This document shows positions 8,301-16,050 of a stretch of 64,000 nucleotides of DNA, piece by piece. The position numbers and the translations under genes are program-made. Origin of the DNA: Sphingomonas cannabina. GTDB taxonomy: Bacteria; Pseudomonadota; Alphaproteobacteria; Sphingomonadales; Sphingomonadaceae. A model generated the notes under the pieces. That model was not told the DNA's origin. It made no database searches and saw only the letters and a program-made list of their open reading frames with translations. The DNA lies in the NCBI RefSeq assembly GCF_021391395.1, contig NZ_CP090059.1:3333001-3397000 (forward strand). The letters run 5' to 3'. Numbering within the stretch: the first letter of the stretch is position 1; each line of letters begins with the position of its first letter.

Positions 8301-8427
8301 ATCCTCCCCCGCCAGGGGGAGGTGTCAGCCGCCGGCTGACGGAGGGGGAGGACGGCGACTCACCATCGGCGTGCGTCCTCCCCCTCCGTCACGCTTCGCG
8401 TGCCACCTCCCCCTGGCGGGGGAGGAT
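8301..8427. repeat. Palindromic intergenic repeat, family A copy 2
   Basis: Same ends and the same internal hairpin order as copy 1 (GTCAGCCG/CGGCTGAC on the left, CACGC/GCGTG on the right). It occupies most of the gap between modA and the phasin gene. I see nothing else in that gap. Confidence 0.9.
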
Positions 8428-8443
8428 TGGGATACGGGCCATG

Positions 8444-8773
8444 CTATTCCTTGCCGGTGAGGCCCCCGATCGTGGCGCGGCCGAAGCTGGCGATCATCTC
8501 GCCGATCTCGCGCGCCTGGGTCACCGCGCGGCTGCCCTGGTCGCGCAGATAGTCGCTCTGGATGCGCATCACCTCGCCGATGTCCTTGGCGCCGGCGGCG
8601 GCGCGCATCGCGGCGAAGGCCTCGCGCGTGTTCGCCTCGGCCTGGTCGAGCATCTTGATGCCGAGCTGCTGGCCGTGGTCGGCCATGGCGCTGCCCGCCG
8701 CCTGGAAGCGCTCGGCCGCGTTCTGCGCCATATCGGCCGCGCTGCCGCCTGTCGTCTTCGTCTCGTTTGCCAT
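8444..8773 (-). CDS. Phasin-family protein
   Basis: 109 residues, entirely helical in appearance: MAQNAAERFQAAGSAMADH, then a heptad-like stretch LDQAEANTREAFAAMRAAAG, then IQSDYLRDQGSRAVTQAREI, which matches the Phasin_2 pattern. Phasins coat polyhydroxyalkanoate granules. A PHA depolymerase at 35436 in the same window makes granule metabolism plausible. The family also includes general membrane-associated helical proteins, so granule binding is an inference. Confidence 0.8.
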   Translation of the reverse strand: MANETKTTGGSAADMAQNAAERFQAAGSAMADHGQQLGIKMLDQAEANTREAFAAMRAAAGAKDIGEVMRIQSDYLRDQGSRAVTQAREIGEMIASFGRATIGGLTGKE

Positions 8774-8913
8774 GGAAGCTCCTGCGGTTGGCGCCGTCTT
8801 GGCCGCGGCGCTCGCAACGCGAGACGCTCGGAAGGCGTCCGGGTTCCCCCGCCCGGCGCGCTATTTACCGTCCGGTGATCATTTCGCGCGATTCTATCGA
8901 GTCGAGAGGGATC

Positions 8914-9060
8914 ATGCCGATGAAGCTGCTGATCGTCATCGCCGCCGTCGTCTTCGCCACCGTGTACGACCTGCTGTTCGGCAACGGGCATCACGTCCAT
9001 GCCGTGCTCGATTGGCTGCAGGCCATGGCCGGATCGCTGGGAAGCTGGCGGATCGACTGA
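8914..9060 (+). CDS. 48-residue single-helix membrane protein
   Basis: ATG 8914 is preceded by GAGAGGG at optimal distance. The product MPMKLLIVIAAVVFATVYDL begins with a hydrophobic helix and continues with a short tail rich in His and Trp (GNGHHVHAVLDWLQ). No family recognised. It lies 128 bp before the inositol cassette on the same strand and could belong to it. Confidence comes from the ribosome-binding site and the clean membrane helix. Confidence 0.6.
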   Translation: MPMKLLIVIAAVVFATVYDLLFGNGHHVHAVLDWLQAMAGSLGSWRID

Positions 9061-9187
9061 TTCCCGCGCGAACGCGCCGTCTCCAGCCCGACCTGACCGG
9101 GAATGCGACAAGCAGATGTCCCACGCATGACGGTTCCGTTGCAAATCGCTTGCTGAACAGGCACGCGGCGCGGTACGTGACACTCCG

Positions 9188-10057
9188 ATGACAGCTCCTC
9201 CGCCGGATCGGTCGCGGGATCGCCGGATCGAGGATCCGACGAACCTCTGGATCATCCACCCCGCAGGCCGGTTCCTGTTGCCGTGGTTCATTGCGCGCGG
9301 GATCTCGGCCAATGCCGTGTCGCTGGGCGGATTGGCCCTCGGCACGCTGGCGGCGCTTGCCTATGCGCACTGGGACGTGCGGCCGTTCGCGTTCGCCGGG
9401 CTGCTCCTGTCGATCGGCTGGCTGATCGCCGACGGGCTGGACGGGATGATCGCCCGCGCGACGGGCACCGCCAGCCCGCTGGGGCGCACGCTCGACGGCC
9501 TGTGCGATCACGGCGTCTTCGTGCTGATCTATGTCGTTCTGGCGCTGTCGATCGGGACGGCGGAGGGCTGGGCGCTGGCATGTACCGCGGGGGCGGCCCA
9601 TGCGCTGCAGTCCAATCTCTACGAAGGCGAGCGCGCACGGTTCCACCGCCGCTGCAAGGGCATCGCGGCCGTCGCGCCGATCCCAAGCGGCAATCCGGCC
9701 GCAAGGCTCTACGACCTGGTCGCGGGCACGCTGGACCGGTTCGCGGCGCCCTTCGACGACAGCCTGCGTCGCCAGAACGACCCGGCACGGCTTGCCGACG
9801 CATACGGCGCGCGGGCCGTCGGGCCGATGCGGCTGATGAGCCTGCTGTCGGCCAATGTGCGAGTCTGCACGATCTTCCTCGCCTGCCTGGCCGGCGATCC
9901 CCGGCTGTTCTGGTGGTTCGAGCTCGGCCCCCTCAGCGCGATCCTGATCGCCGGGCTGGTCTGGCACCGCGCCGTCGAGGCCCGCCTGATCCGAAGCGCG
10001 GGCACGGCGCGCGAGCATCATTCTTCACCTACTACCCTACCCACTCAAAGGACGTGA
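9188..10057 (+). CDS. CDP-alcohol phosphatidyltransferase-family membrane enzyme
   Basis: 289 residues, about six membrane helices. The family signature D-xx-DG-xx-AR-x8-G-xxx-D-xxx-D is complete: D82, D85, G86, A89-R90, G99, D103, D107. These aspartates bind the two metal ions and the CDP-alcohol. The next gene, eight bases on, makes inositol-1-phosphate and the third is a nucleotidyltransferase resembling CTP:inositol-1-phosphate cytidylyltransferases. The likely substrate is therefore either CDP-inositol (giving a di-inositol phosphate or an inositol-phosphate polymer/lipid) or CDP-diacylglycerol with inositol-1-phosphate (giving phosphatidylinositol phosphate). The sequence alone does not decide. 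Confidence 0.88.
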   Translation: MTAPPPDRSRDRRIEDPTNLWIIHPAGRFLLPWFIARGISANAVSLGGLALGTLAALAYAHWDVRPFAFAGLLLSIGWLIADGLDGMIARATGTASPLGRTLDGLCDHGVFVLIYVVLALSIGTAEGWALACTAGAAHALQSNLYEGERARFHRRCKGIAAVAPIPSGNPAARLYDLVAGTLDRFAAPFDDSLRRQNDPARLADAYGARAVGPMRLMSLLSANVRVCTIFLACLAGDPRLFWWFELGPLSAILIAGLVWHRAVEARLIRSAGTAREHHSSPTTLPTQRT

Positions 10058-10064
10058 CGAAGTC

Positions 10065-11156
10065 ATGAAGACCATCAACATCGCCGTGGTCGGCGTCGGC
10101 AATTGCGCCAGCTCGCTTGTTCAGGGCCTCACCCATTACCGCGACGGCGCGAACGAGACGATCGGGCTGATGCACTGGGACCTCGGCGGCTATCAGCCGA
10201 GCGACATCCACGTCGTCGCCGCCTGGGACGTCGACCGGCGCAAGGTGGGCAAGGACGTCGCCGAGGCGATCTTCGCCAAGCCGAACTGCACCGCGATCTT
10301 CTGCGAATCGATCGAGCCCACCGGCGCCATCGTGCAGATGGGCCGCATCCTCGACGGCGTCGCCGACCACATGGCCGATTATGCCGACGACCGCACCTTC
10401 CTCGTCTCCGACGCCAGGGAGCCGACCAAGGACGAGGTCGTCGCGATGCTCCGGGCGACCAAGACCGACGTGCTGATGAACTATCTGCCGGTGGGATCGC
10501 AGGCGGCGAGCGAATTCTACGCCGAATGCGCGCTCGAGGCGGGCGTCGCCTTCGTCAACAACATCCCCGTGTTCATCGCCAGCAACCCCGAATGGGCCGA
10601 GCGCTTCACCCAGGCCGGCGTGCCGATCATCGGCGACGACATCAAGGCGCAGCTGGGCGCGACCATCGTCCACCGCGTGCTGACCGACCTGTTCGCCAAG
10701 CGCGGCGTCAAGCTGGAGCGGACCTACCAGCTCAATACCGGCGGCAACACCGACTTCCTCAACATGGCGAACCACCGCCGGCTCGCGTCGAAGAAGATCT
10801 CCAAGACCGAGGCGGTGCAGTCGGTCGCGGCCGAGCGGCTGGAGGACGAGAACGTCCATATCGGCCCGTCGGACTACGTCCCCTGGCAGAACGACAACAA
10901 GGTTTGCTTCCTGCGCATGGAGGGCGCGATGTTCGGCGGCGTGCCGATGAACCTCGAGCTGCGCCTGTCGGTGGAGGACAGCCCCAACTCGGCGGGCGTG
11001 GCGATCGACATGATCCGCTGTGCCAAGCTGGCGAAGGACCGCGGCCTCGCCGGCCCGATCGACGCCGCGTCGGCCTTCTTCTGCAAGCATCCGCGCACGC
11101 AGATGACCGACGACCTGGCCGCACGCGCGGTCGAAGACTTCATCACCGTCCAGTGA
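10065..11156 (+). CDS. ino1: Inositol-1-phosphate synthase
   Basis: 363 residues, matching the short prokaryotic form of the enzyme. It converts glucose-6-phosphate to 1D-myo-inositol 3-phosphate (L-myo-inositol 1-phosphate) with NAD. The NAD-binding motif VVGVGNCASSL is at 8-18; later blocks NYLPVGSQAAS, NNIPVFIASNP, GDDIKAQLGATI and LNTGGNTDFLNM match the catalytic core of the family. The gene is tightly packed with its neighbours (7 bp after the phosphatidyltransferase, 1 bp before the nucleotidyltransferase), which indicates one operon. Confidence 0.95.
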   Translation: MKTINIAVVGVGNCASSLVQGLTHYRDGANETIGLMHWDLGGYQPSDIHVVAAWDVDRRKVGKDVAEAIFAKPNCTAIFCESIEPTGAIVQMGRILDGVADHMADYADDRTFLVSDAREPTKDEVVAMLRATKTDVLMNYLPVGSQAASEFYAECALEAGVAFVNNIPVFIASNPEWAERFTQAGVPIIGDDIKAQLGATIVHRVLTDLFAKRGVKLERTYQLNTGGNTDFLNMANHRRLASKKISKTEAVQSVAAERLEDENVHIGPSDYVPWQNDNKVCFLRMEGAMFGGVPMNLELRLSVEDSPNSAGVAIDMIRCAKLAKDRGLAGPIDAASAFFCKHPRTQMTDDLAARAVEDFITVQ

Positions 11157-11157
11157 G

Positions 11158-11886
11158 ATGATCGAGACCGCGATCCTGCTCGCGGCGGGCGAAGGCAGCC
11201 GTCTCCGCGCCGCGGCGCCGCTGAAGCCGCTGTGCATGGTGGGCGGCCGTTCGCTGCTCGGCCATGCGCTCTGCGGCCTCGCCGAAGCGGGGCTCGCGCG
11301 GGCGGTGATCGTGCTCGGCTACGGCGCCGAACGGATCGAGGCGCACATCGCGGCGCATCCATGGTCGCTCGCGGTCGAGACCGTCAGGACCGACGACCAC
11401 CGCAAGCCCAACGGCGTGTCGGTCCTGGCCGCCGAGCCGCTCGTCGGCGGCGAGGACGCCTTGCTCGCGATGTGCGATCATCTCGTGGAGCCCGAGCTTT
11501 ATCGCCGGACCGCCCGGGCCGGGGCGTCGGCCGGCGCCCGGCTGGCGATCGATCGGCGGATCGGGAGCGACTGGGTCGACCTCGACGACGTCACCCGCGT
11601 GCAGACCGACGGCGAGCGGATCGTCGCCATCGGCAAGGGGCTGGAGCCCTATGACTGTTTCGACACTGGCGTGTTCGCGATCGGGCCGGCCCTGTTCGCG
11701 GCGCTTCGCGGGCTCGAAGCGCCGTCGCTGACCGAGGGGATGCGCGTCCTCGCGGACCAGGGGACGGCGCTGACGCTCGACTGCGGCGACCTGAACTGGA
11801 TCGACGTCGACGACCAATGGGCGCTCGACAAGGCCAGGCTCTGGCACGGAACGCCGGCGCGGCGAGTAGGCATCCAGGCCGCCTGA
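11158..11886 (+). CDS. NTP-transferase-family protein, probable inositol-1-phosphate cytidylyltransferase
   Basis: 242 residues with a sugar-nucleotidyltransferase fold: nucleotide-binding loop ILLAAGEGSRL (6-16), PLKPLCMVGGRSLL, the metal-binding segment AMCDHLVEPELY, and WIDVDDQWALD near the C-terminus, which resembles the WxDVDTxxD motif of CTP:inositol-1-phosphate and related cytidylyltransferases. It would activate inositol-1-phosphate to CDP-inositol. Its position directly after the inositol-1-phosphate synthase supports that substrate. Other nucleotidyltransferase activities cannot be excluded from sequence alone. Confidence 0.82.
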   Translation: MIETAILLAAGEGSRLRAAAPLKPLCMVGGRSLLGHALCGLAEAGLARAVIVLGYGAERIEAHIAAHPWSLAVETVRTDDHRKPNGVSVLAAEPLVGGEDALLAMCDHLVEPELYRRTARAGASAGARLAIDRRIGSDWVDLDDVTRVQTDGERIVAIGKGLEPYDCFDTGVFAIGPALFAALRGLEAPSLTEGMRVLADQGTALTLDCGDLNWIDVDDQWALDKARLWHGTPARRVGIQAA

Positions 11887-11958
11887 GCCCTGGAACCAAC
11901 AACTTCCGGCGATCCGAGACACTTTCCCCTCCTTCTCAGTCGTCGTTCAACCCGATGA

Positions 11959-12444
11959 ATGTCGATCCGTCCTGGAACGATCGCCGGGGGCCTCCCCCAT
12001 TCTGGAGCGCTACGGCGCAAGGTCTGGTCCGAGCGCCGGCACCGTCCGGCCGGCGAGGTCGTCGCCGCCGACTTCACGCTGCGCCAGCTCACCCATATCG
12101 AGCTGATCCTCGACTGCAGCGGCCGCGGCCTGGCGCTGATCGACGCGTGGACGCGCCGGCCGGGCCTTTACGGCGATACCGAGGCGCTCTTCGCCAGCCC
12201 GATCAGCAGCCACCTGGAGGAGATCCGCCGCGCCGTCTGGGAAGAGCTGGGCGATCCCCCGCGCCCGCCCCTCCCGCTCGACGCGAAGCTCCCGCACGCC
12301 GCTCTCTCGGGCGGACCGACCAACGTCGAACGGCGCAAGGCCCGCCGCGACGCGGAACGCCGGATCGCCGAGGCCCAGCGCGAATGGGAGGCGGCGGCGC
12401 GGGAGGATAGTTGGGAGGCGTGGAAGATGGGGCGGGGCGGGTGA
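11959..12444 (+). CDS. Hypothetical protein, 161 residues
   Basis: The frame shows the strong G/C third-position bias of real genes in this genome over residues 40-115 (for example TLRQLTHIELILDCSGRGL), and the C-terminus is a charged helix (NVERRKARRDAERRIAEAQ). The N-terminal 30 residues are less convincing and no ribosome-binding site is visible at ATG 11959, so the start is uncertain. No family recognised. It separates the inositol cassette from the accessory ATPase cassette. Confidence 0.55.
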   Translation: MSIRPGTIAGGLPHSGALRRKVWSERRHRPAGEVVAADFTLRQLTHIELILDCSGRGLALIDAWTRRPGLYGDTEALFASPISSHLEEIRRAVWEELGDPPRPPLPLDAKLPHAALSGGPTNVERRKARRDAERRIAEAQREWEAAAREDSWEAWKMGRGG

Positions 12445-12564
12445 GGTTTGGGTCGGAAGCGGACTGGCAGCTTTCGGATCGCTTGCACGCTAAACGGACG
12501 ATTGTTCAGAAAGCCTGTAGAGTTGCCGAGGCCCAATTGTGGACTTCGGTGCAGTGCTTTTAGG

Positions 12565-12604
12565 CATAATAGTCGTACGACTCGGGCCGTCCGAGATTTC
12601 GGAC
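12565..12604. promoter_or_regulatory. Palindrome-rich control region of the accessory cassette
   Basis: A CATAAT sequence (12565-12570) that could be a -10 box abuts a perfect 12-bp palindrome AGTCGTACGACT (12571-12582). A stem GTCCGA-4 nt-TCGGAC follows at 12589-12604. Together they lie 55-95 bases before the first cassette gene. No well-spaced -35 was found. The 215-bp gap 12445-12659 has no gene and is less GC-rich than its surroundings. Confidence 0.5.
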
Positions 12605-12659
12605 AGGGCAATTGACGGGCGACGGTCGCGACTGTCACATGGGTCTTGGGGGTGATTAG

Positions 12660-13079
12660 ATGGCGTACGGGCAGGATCTGCAGGGCTCGGCGCGGCGCCA
12701 TTTGAGAGCAGCGACAGAATTGCATCAGCTCGCTTCTGCCGGGGCACAGCCGGGATGCAGAGCGGTCGCTGGCTATCTTTATGGCTTGGCAGGCGAGCTG
12801 GCCATCAAGGCCCTGATGCGGACCAGCGGCATGGCGCCGCTGCCGCCAAAAGAGCGACGCGACGATCCCTATTATGCCCATTTTCCCGAGCTGAAGACGC
12901 AGTTGCGCAACACGGCTCAGGGACGGCGGTCAGGCGAACTGCTCGCGATTGCCAACTCCAATCATTTTCAAAACTGGAGCACGGATATGCGCTATGCTCC
13001 GGCGGCGGAGGTGCAGCCCGGGTGGATCGAAGCCTGGAAAGCAAGCGCGCATAGTCTCGTCGAAACAATGGACGCGTAG
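12660..13079 (+). CDS. Small HEPN-like protein of the accessory cassette
   Basis: 139 residues from ATG 12660 with GGGGGTG nearby as ribosome-binding site. The pattern is that of compact four-helix HEPN-like proteins: VAGYLYGLAGELAIKALMR resembles their characteristic central helix, and AHFPELKTQLRN the following segment. A possible R-x6-H nuclease-type motif is RDDPYYAH (R and H at about 66 and 73), but it sits between helices and may be chance. No closer match recognised. It is followed after two bases by the MinD-like ATPase gene, so it is the first gene of a three-gene unit. Role unknown; toxin, adaptor or nuclease are all open. Confidence 0.7.
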   Translation: MAYGQDLQGSARRHLRAATELHQLASAGAQPGCRAVAGYLYGLAGELAIKALMRTSGMAPLPPKERRDDPYYAHFPELKTQLRNTAQGRRSGELLAIANSNHFQNWSTDMRYAPAAEVQPGWIEAWKASAHSLVETMDA

Positions 13080-13081
13080 TG

Positions 13082-14422
13082 ATGGCCGGACCCCTTTTCG
13101 ACGATTCCCTCGCTGTCCTTGTCGCCACGCTCGCCGACCTCGTCGATGGCGAGTTTGTCGAAGCGGGAACTGCGCTTCGCGATGCCTCCGGGCAGCTGAC
13201 GTTCATCGCGGGGCGCGAAGCCGCGGACGATGCGGAACGCGACAAACTCGGGGCCGCGCTGATCGAGGCGCTGGGAAGCTATGCTCGAACGGATCGGCCG
13301 ATCAGCTTTCGCGGCGACAGCGGAAGCGAGCGGTTGCTGTCCGCGCCCGAGCGGCTTCCGGTCAAGGTCGGGGACCGATTTTGCCAAGTCATCGATCGGC
13401 GCATCGTGGGCGCAGGCTGGCTGGACGAGCCGACTTCGGTGGCAACAGATCCGCCCCGCGTCGTGTTCGCTACCCTAAAGGGAGGGGTGGGTCGGTCGAC
13501 GGCGCTTGCGATTGCCGCCGCCGACCTGGCCCGCCGCAACCGGAACGTGCTTGTGGTCGATCTCGACCTCGAAGCGCCGGGTCTCGGCGATCTCCTGCTT
13601 GCGTCAGACCGTACGCCGGAGTTTGGTGCCATCGACTACCTTGTCGAGGACGGCCTCGGCGGCATCGCGGACAGCGACTTGTATCGGTTCATCGGCTCAA
13701 GCGGGCTGACCCAGGGCGGCGGCGGACGCGTCGATGTTCTTCCCGCGCTGGGCAGGCGATCCAACAATCAGCCCGAAAATATCCTGCCGAAGCTTTCTCG
13801 GGCGATGATCGAAGATGTCGTGGGGGGCAATTCGATCCCGGTCGCAGCGCAGATCTCGAAAATGATCGCCCGCATCACAGCGCGCGAGCAGTACGACGTG
13901 GTCTTTATCGACAGTCGCGCGGGCCTGTCCGAGCTGGCGGCGCCCGCAGTGTTGGGTTTGGGTGCAACGGTTCTCCTGTTCGGAACGGCTCAGAAGCAGA
14001 CGATCGAAGGGTATCGCGCGTTGTTCGCGGCGCTCCAGTTGCTTGCACAGCGCGATACCGCAGCCGGCCGCGACGCGGATTGGCGCATGATGCTAAAGCC
14101 GGTCTACGCCAAGGCGAGCCTTGACGCGAGTGTGTCGGAACGCTTTGTCGATGAAATGTACGAACTTTATTCAGCTCATCTCTACGATGCTGAAACCGAC
14201 GGCGCGGAAGCGATTGATCTGCTTCGCTTCGCGCGCTCGGACGAGTCCGCTCCGCACTGGCCGCTCATCGTGCCCTTCAGTCAAAGCTTCGTCGATTTCG
14301 ATCCCGGCCGTAATGCCGATCAGCTCACCCAAAATTTCTACGAGCAGACCTATCGTGAATTCCTGTCCGGTCTCGACGCTGCGATAAACGCTTCCACGTT
14401 TGCCAGCGAGCCGAACGCGTGA
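13082..14422 (+). CDS. MinD/ParA-like ATPase with variant KGGVGR P-loop
   Basis: 446 residues from ATG 13082 (a GTG at 13079 overlaps the previous stop and would add one residue). Residues 1-125 match nothing I recognise. A ParA/MinD-type domain follows: deviant Walker A KGGVGRST starts at K133, DLDLEAPGLGDLLL is the switch/Walker A' region, and VVFIDSRAGLSEL the Walker B. The signature lysine is kept, but the P-loop lysine is arginine. From memory, a family with this KGGVGR variant is known without an assigned function. The domain may bind ATP and dimerise as a switch rather than turn over fast. It ends in a GTGA overlap with the next gene. Confidence 0.82.
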   Translation: MAGPLFDDSLAVLVATLADLVDGEFVEAGTALRDASGQLTFIAGREAADDAERDKLGAALIEALGSYARTDRPISFRGDSGSERLLSAPERLPVKVGDRFCQVIDRRIVGAGWLDEPTSVATDPPRVVFATLKGGVGRSTALAIAAADLARRNRNVLVVDLDLEAPGLGDLLLASDRTPEFGAIDYLVEDGLGGIADSDLYRFIGSSGLTQGGGGRVDVLPALGRRSNNQPENILPKLSRAMIEDVVGGNSIPVAAQISKMIARITAREQYDVVFIDSRAGLSELAAPAVLGLGATVLLFGTAQKQTIEGYRALFAALQLLAQRDTAAGRDADWRMMLKPVYAKASLDASVSERFVDEMYELYSAHLYDAETDGAEAIDLLRFARSDESAPHWPLIVPFSQSFVDFDPGRNADQLTQNFYEQTYREFLSGLDAAINASTFASEPNA

Positions 14423-15870
14423 ACGCTATCCAGCCAGATTTCGCAGTCCTCCGTGACGCGATCGCCGCATTCGACCCGTCACCGCGGGTCGAACCCAATG
14501 CAACGATCTCGGTCGAGGAGGCTTTCCTGCCCGCAGGCCATCGCGGGGTTCTCGATCTTCGCCGCCAGTTGGTCGTCGGCAATCGGGGTATGGGCAAAAG
14601 CTTCTGGACCCATGCTCTGCTCAGCGGGGATCTGCGTAGCCGCCTTGCTGAAGTCTACAAGCATCCGCAGCTCGCGAACGCCGATGTGGTCATCGGCTTC
14701 AACGGTTCGAGCAAGGAAAGCCCGACCGCACCGACGGTCGACGAGATTACGTCGCTCTACGCTGGCGGCTGCGACCCCGACCTGATCTGGCGGGCGGTCA
14801 TGATCCGGATCGCGTCGAGAGCTCTTCCGGGTAAGCACAGCGGATCGTTGGACGGCATCATCGCTTCCCTGGGCACTGATCCCAATCTCTATTCGAGGAT
14901 ACTGTCGCAGGCCGATGACGAGTCGGCGCGCACCGGCAAGACACTTCTGGTGGTGTTCGATGCGCTCGATCGTCTTGGGCGGGATTGGGAAAGTATCCGG
15001 CAGTTGACCCGCGCGCTTCTGGCGCTGGCTGTCGGGCTGCAATCTTTCCGGGCGATCCGCGCGAAGATTTTCATGCGGGTCGACCAGTTTGCCGATCAGG
15101 AGCTGTTCCGTTTCCCGGACAGTTCCAAGATTAAGAACGATCATGTCGACCTGTTCTGGCGGCCAGCTGAGCTGTACGGCCTGCTGTTGTTCGAGCTTCT
15201 CCGCGATCCACAGGCCAGCGGTCCGCTCAAGGAGCTTGCGGAGCGGGAGGACGCGATTGCGGCGCTCCCGAATACGGGCGCCCAGATTTGGTCGTCTGAG
15301 GAGACACAAGCCCGAATCATTAACGGGCTCGCAGGGGAGTTCATGGGGAGCAACAAGAAGCGCGGTCGCGTCTATTCCTGGCTACCACTTCACCTAAGTG
15401 ATGCGGCCCAGACCTGTTCTCCACGCATCTTCCTGACCGCCTGGAAAAAGGCGGCTGAACATTATCCCGCTCCAGCAGGGCGCGCGGTCGATCATCTCGG
15501 TCTTCAAGAGGGCGTCCGTCAGGCATCGAGCAGTCGGCTCGAAGAGCTCTACGAAGACTATCCGTGGATTCAGCCTGCGCTCGAAGCGCTTCGCCGTCAG
15601 TTCGTTCCGATGGAGCGCGAGCAGTTATTCGAATTGTGGGCGTCTGAGCGTGTCGTCGATAGAATACGGGAAAAGGCGGCATCGGATGAGTCCCGTACGC
15701 CGGTGAAGTTTCTCGCAGGAGACGAGCCTTCCGCGTTGCTCTCGTCGATGCGCGACGTCGCGGTCATGGAAGAGCGGGCCAACGGCAAGATCAACGTCCC
15801 TGACATCTACCGCGTCGAGGCAGCGATTCTCCGCAAGGGCGGCGTGGCAGTGCCAAAACGCCGGGGCTAA
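14419..15870 (+). CDS. P-loop ATPase of the accessory cassette
   Basis: 483 residues from GTG 14419, overlapping the previous stop by 4 bp. Walker A GNRGMGKS is at 54-61 and a Walker B-like LLVVFDALDRL at about 175. Between them lies a long insertion, and after them an arginine-containing segment (AIRAKIFMRVDQF). The plan resembles KAP/STAND-like or AAA-type NTPases that sense or remodel a partner. The C-terminal 200 residues are charged and mostly helical, with no recognised domain. It shows less extreme GC and codon bias than flanking core genes such as lepA. No nuclease or membrane segment is visible, so the effector of the cassette, if any, is one of the other two proteins. Confidence 0.8.
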   Translation: MNAIQPDFAVLRDAIAAFDPSPRVEPNATISVEEAFLPAGHRGVLDLRRQLVVGNRGMGKSFWTHALLSGDLRSRLAEVYKHPQLANADVVIGFNGSSKESPTAPTVDEITSLYAGGCDPDLIWRAVMIRIASRALPGKHSGSLDGIIASLGTDPNLYSRILSQADDESARTGKTLLVVFDALDRLGRDWESIRQLTRALLALAVGLQSFRAIRAKIFMRVDQFADQELFRFPDSSKIKNDHVDLFWRPAELYGLLLFELLRDPQASGPLKELAEREDAIAALPNTGAQIWSSEETQARIINGLAGEFMGSNKKRGRVYSWLPLHLSDAAQTCSPRIFLTAWKKAAEHYPAPAGRAVDHLGLQEGVRQASSSRLEELYEDYPWIQPALEALRRQFVPMEREQLFELWASERVVDRIREKAASDESRTPVKFLAGDEPSALLSSMRDVAVMEERANGKINVPDIYRVEAAILRKGGVAVPKRRG

Positions 15871-15970
15871 GGCAGACGACCGACCGGGCGCGCGGGTGTC
15901 GTCCGCTGCTAATTGACAACCACGGCCGTGCGCCGAATCCTGGCTGCCGACGCTGCCGCGCTGAGTTCGC

Positions 15971-16019
15971 CGCTCAAAAGTACGTCCGCTTATGAGTCGT
16001 CGACGACGTACGTTGAGCG
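15971..16019. other. Large imperfect hairpin at the 3' side of the accessory cassette
   Basis: Left arm CGCTCAA-AAG-TACGTC (15971-15986) pairs with right arm GACGTA-CG-TTGAGCG (16005-16019), 13 base pairs around a small internal loop. The perfect palindrome GTCGTCGACGAC (15996-16007) overlaps the loop and right arm. No T-run follows on either strand, so it is not a typical terminator. The rest of the gap 15871-16050 holds nothing I recognise. Confidence 0.55.
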
Positions 16020-16050
16020 ACTGAGTTGAGGGCGCAAAGCCACTCCGCCC

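Noticed and set aside
12010..12297. Minus-strand frame opposite the 161-residue hypothetical protein
   Set aside because: Third-position GC bias favours the plus strand.
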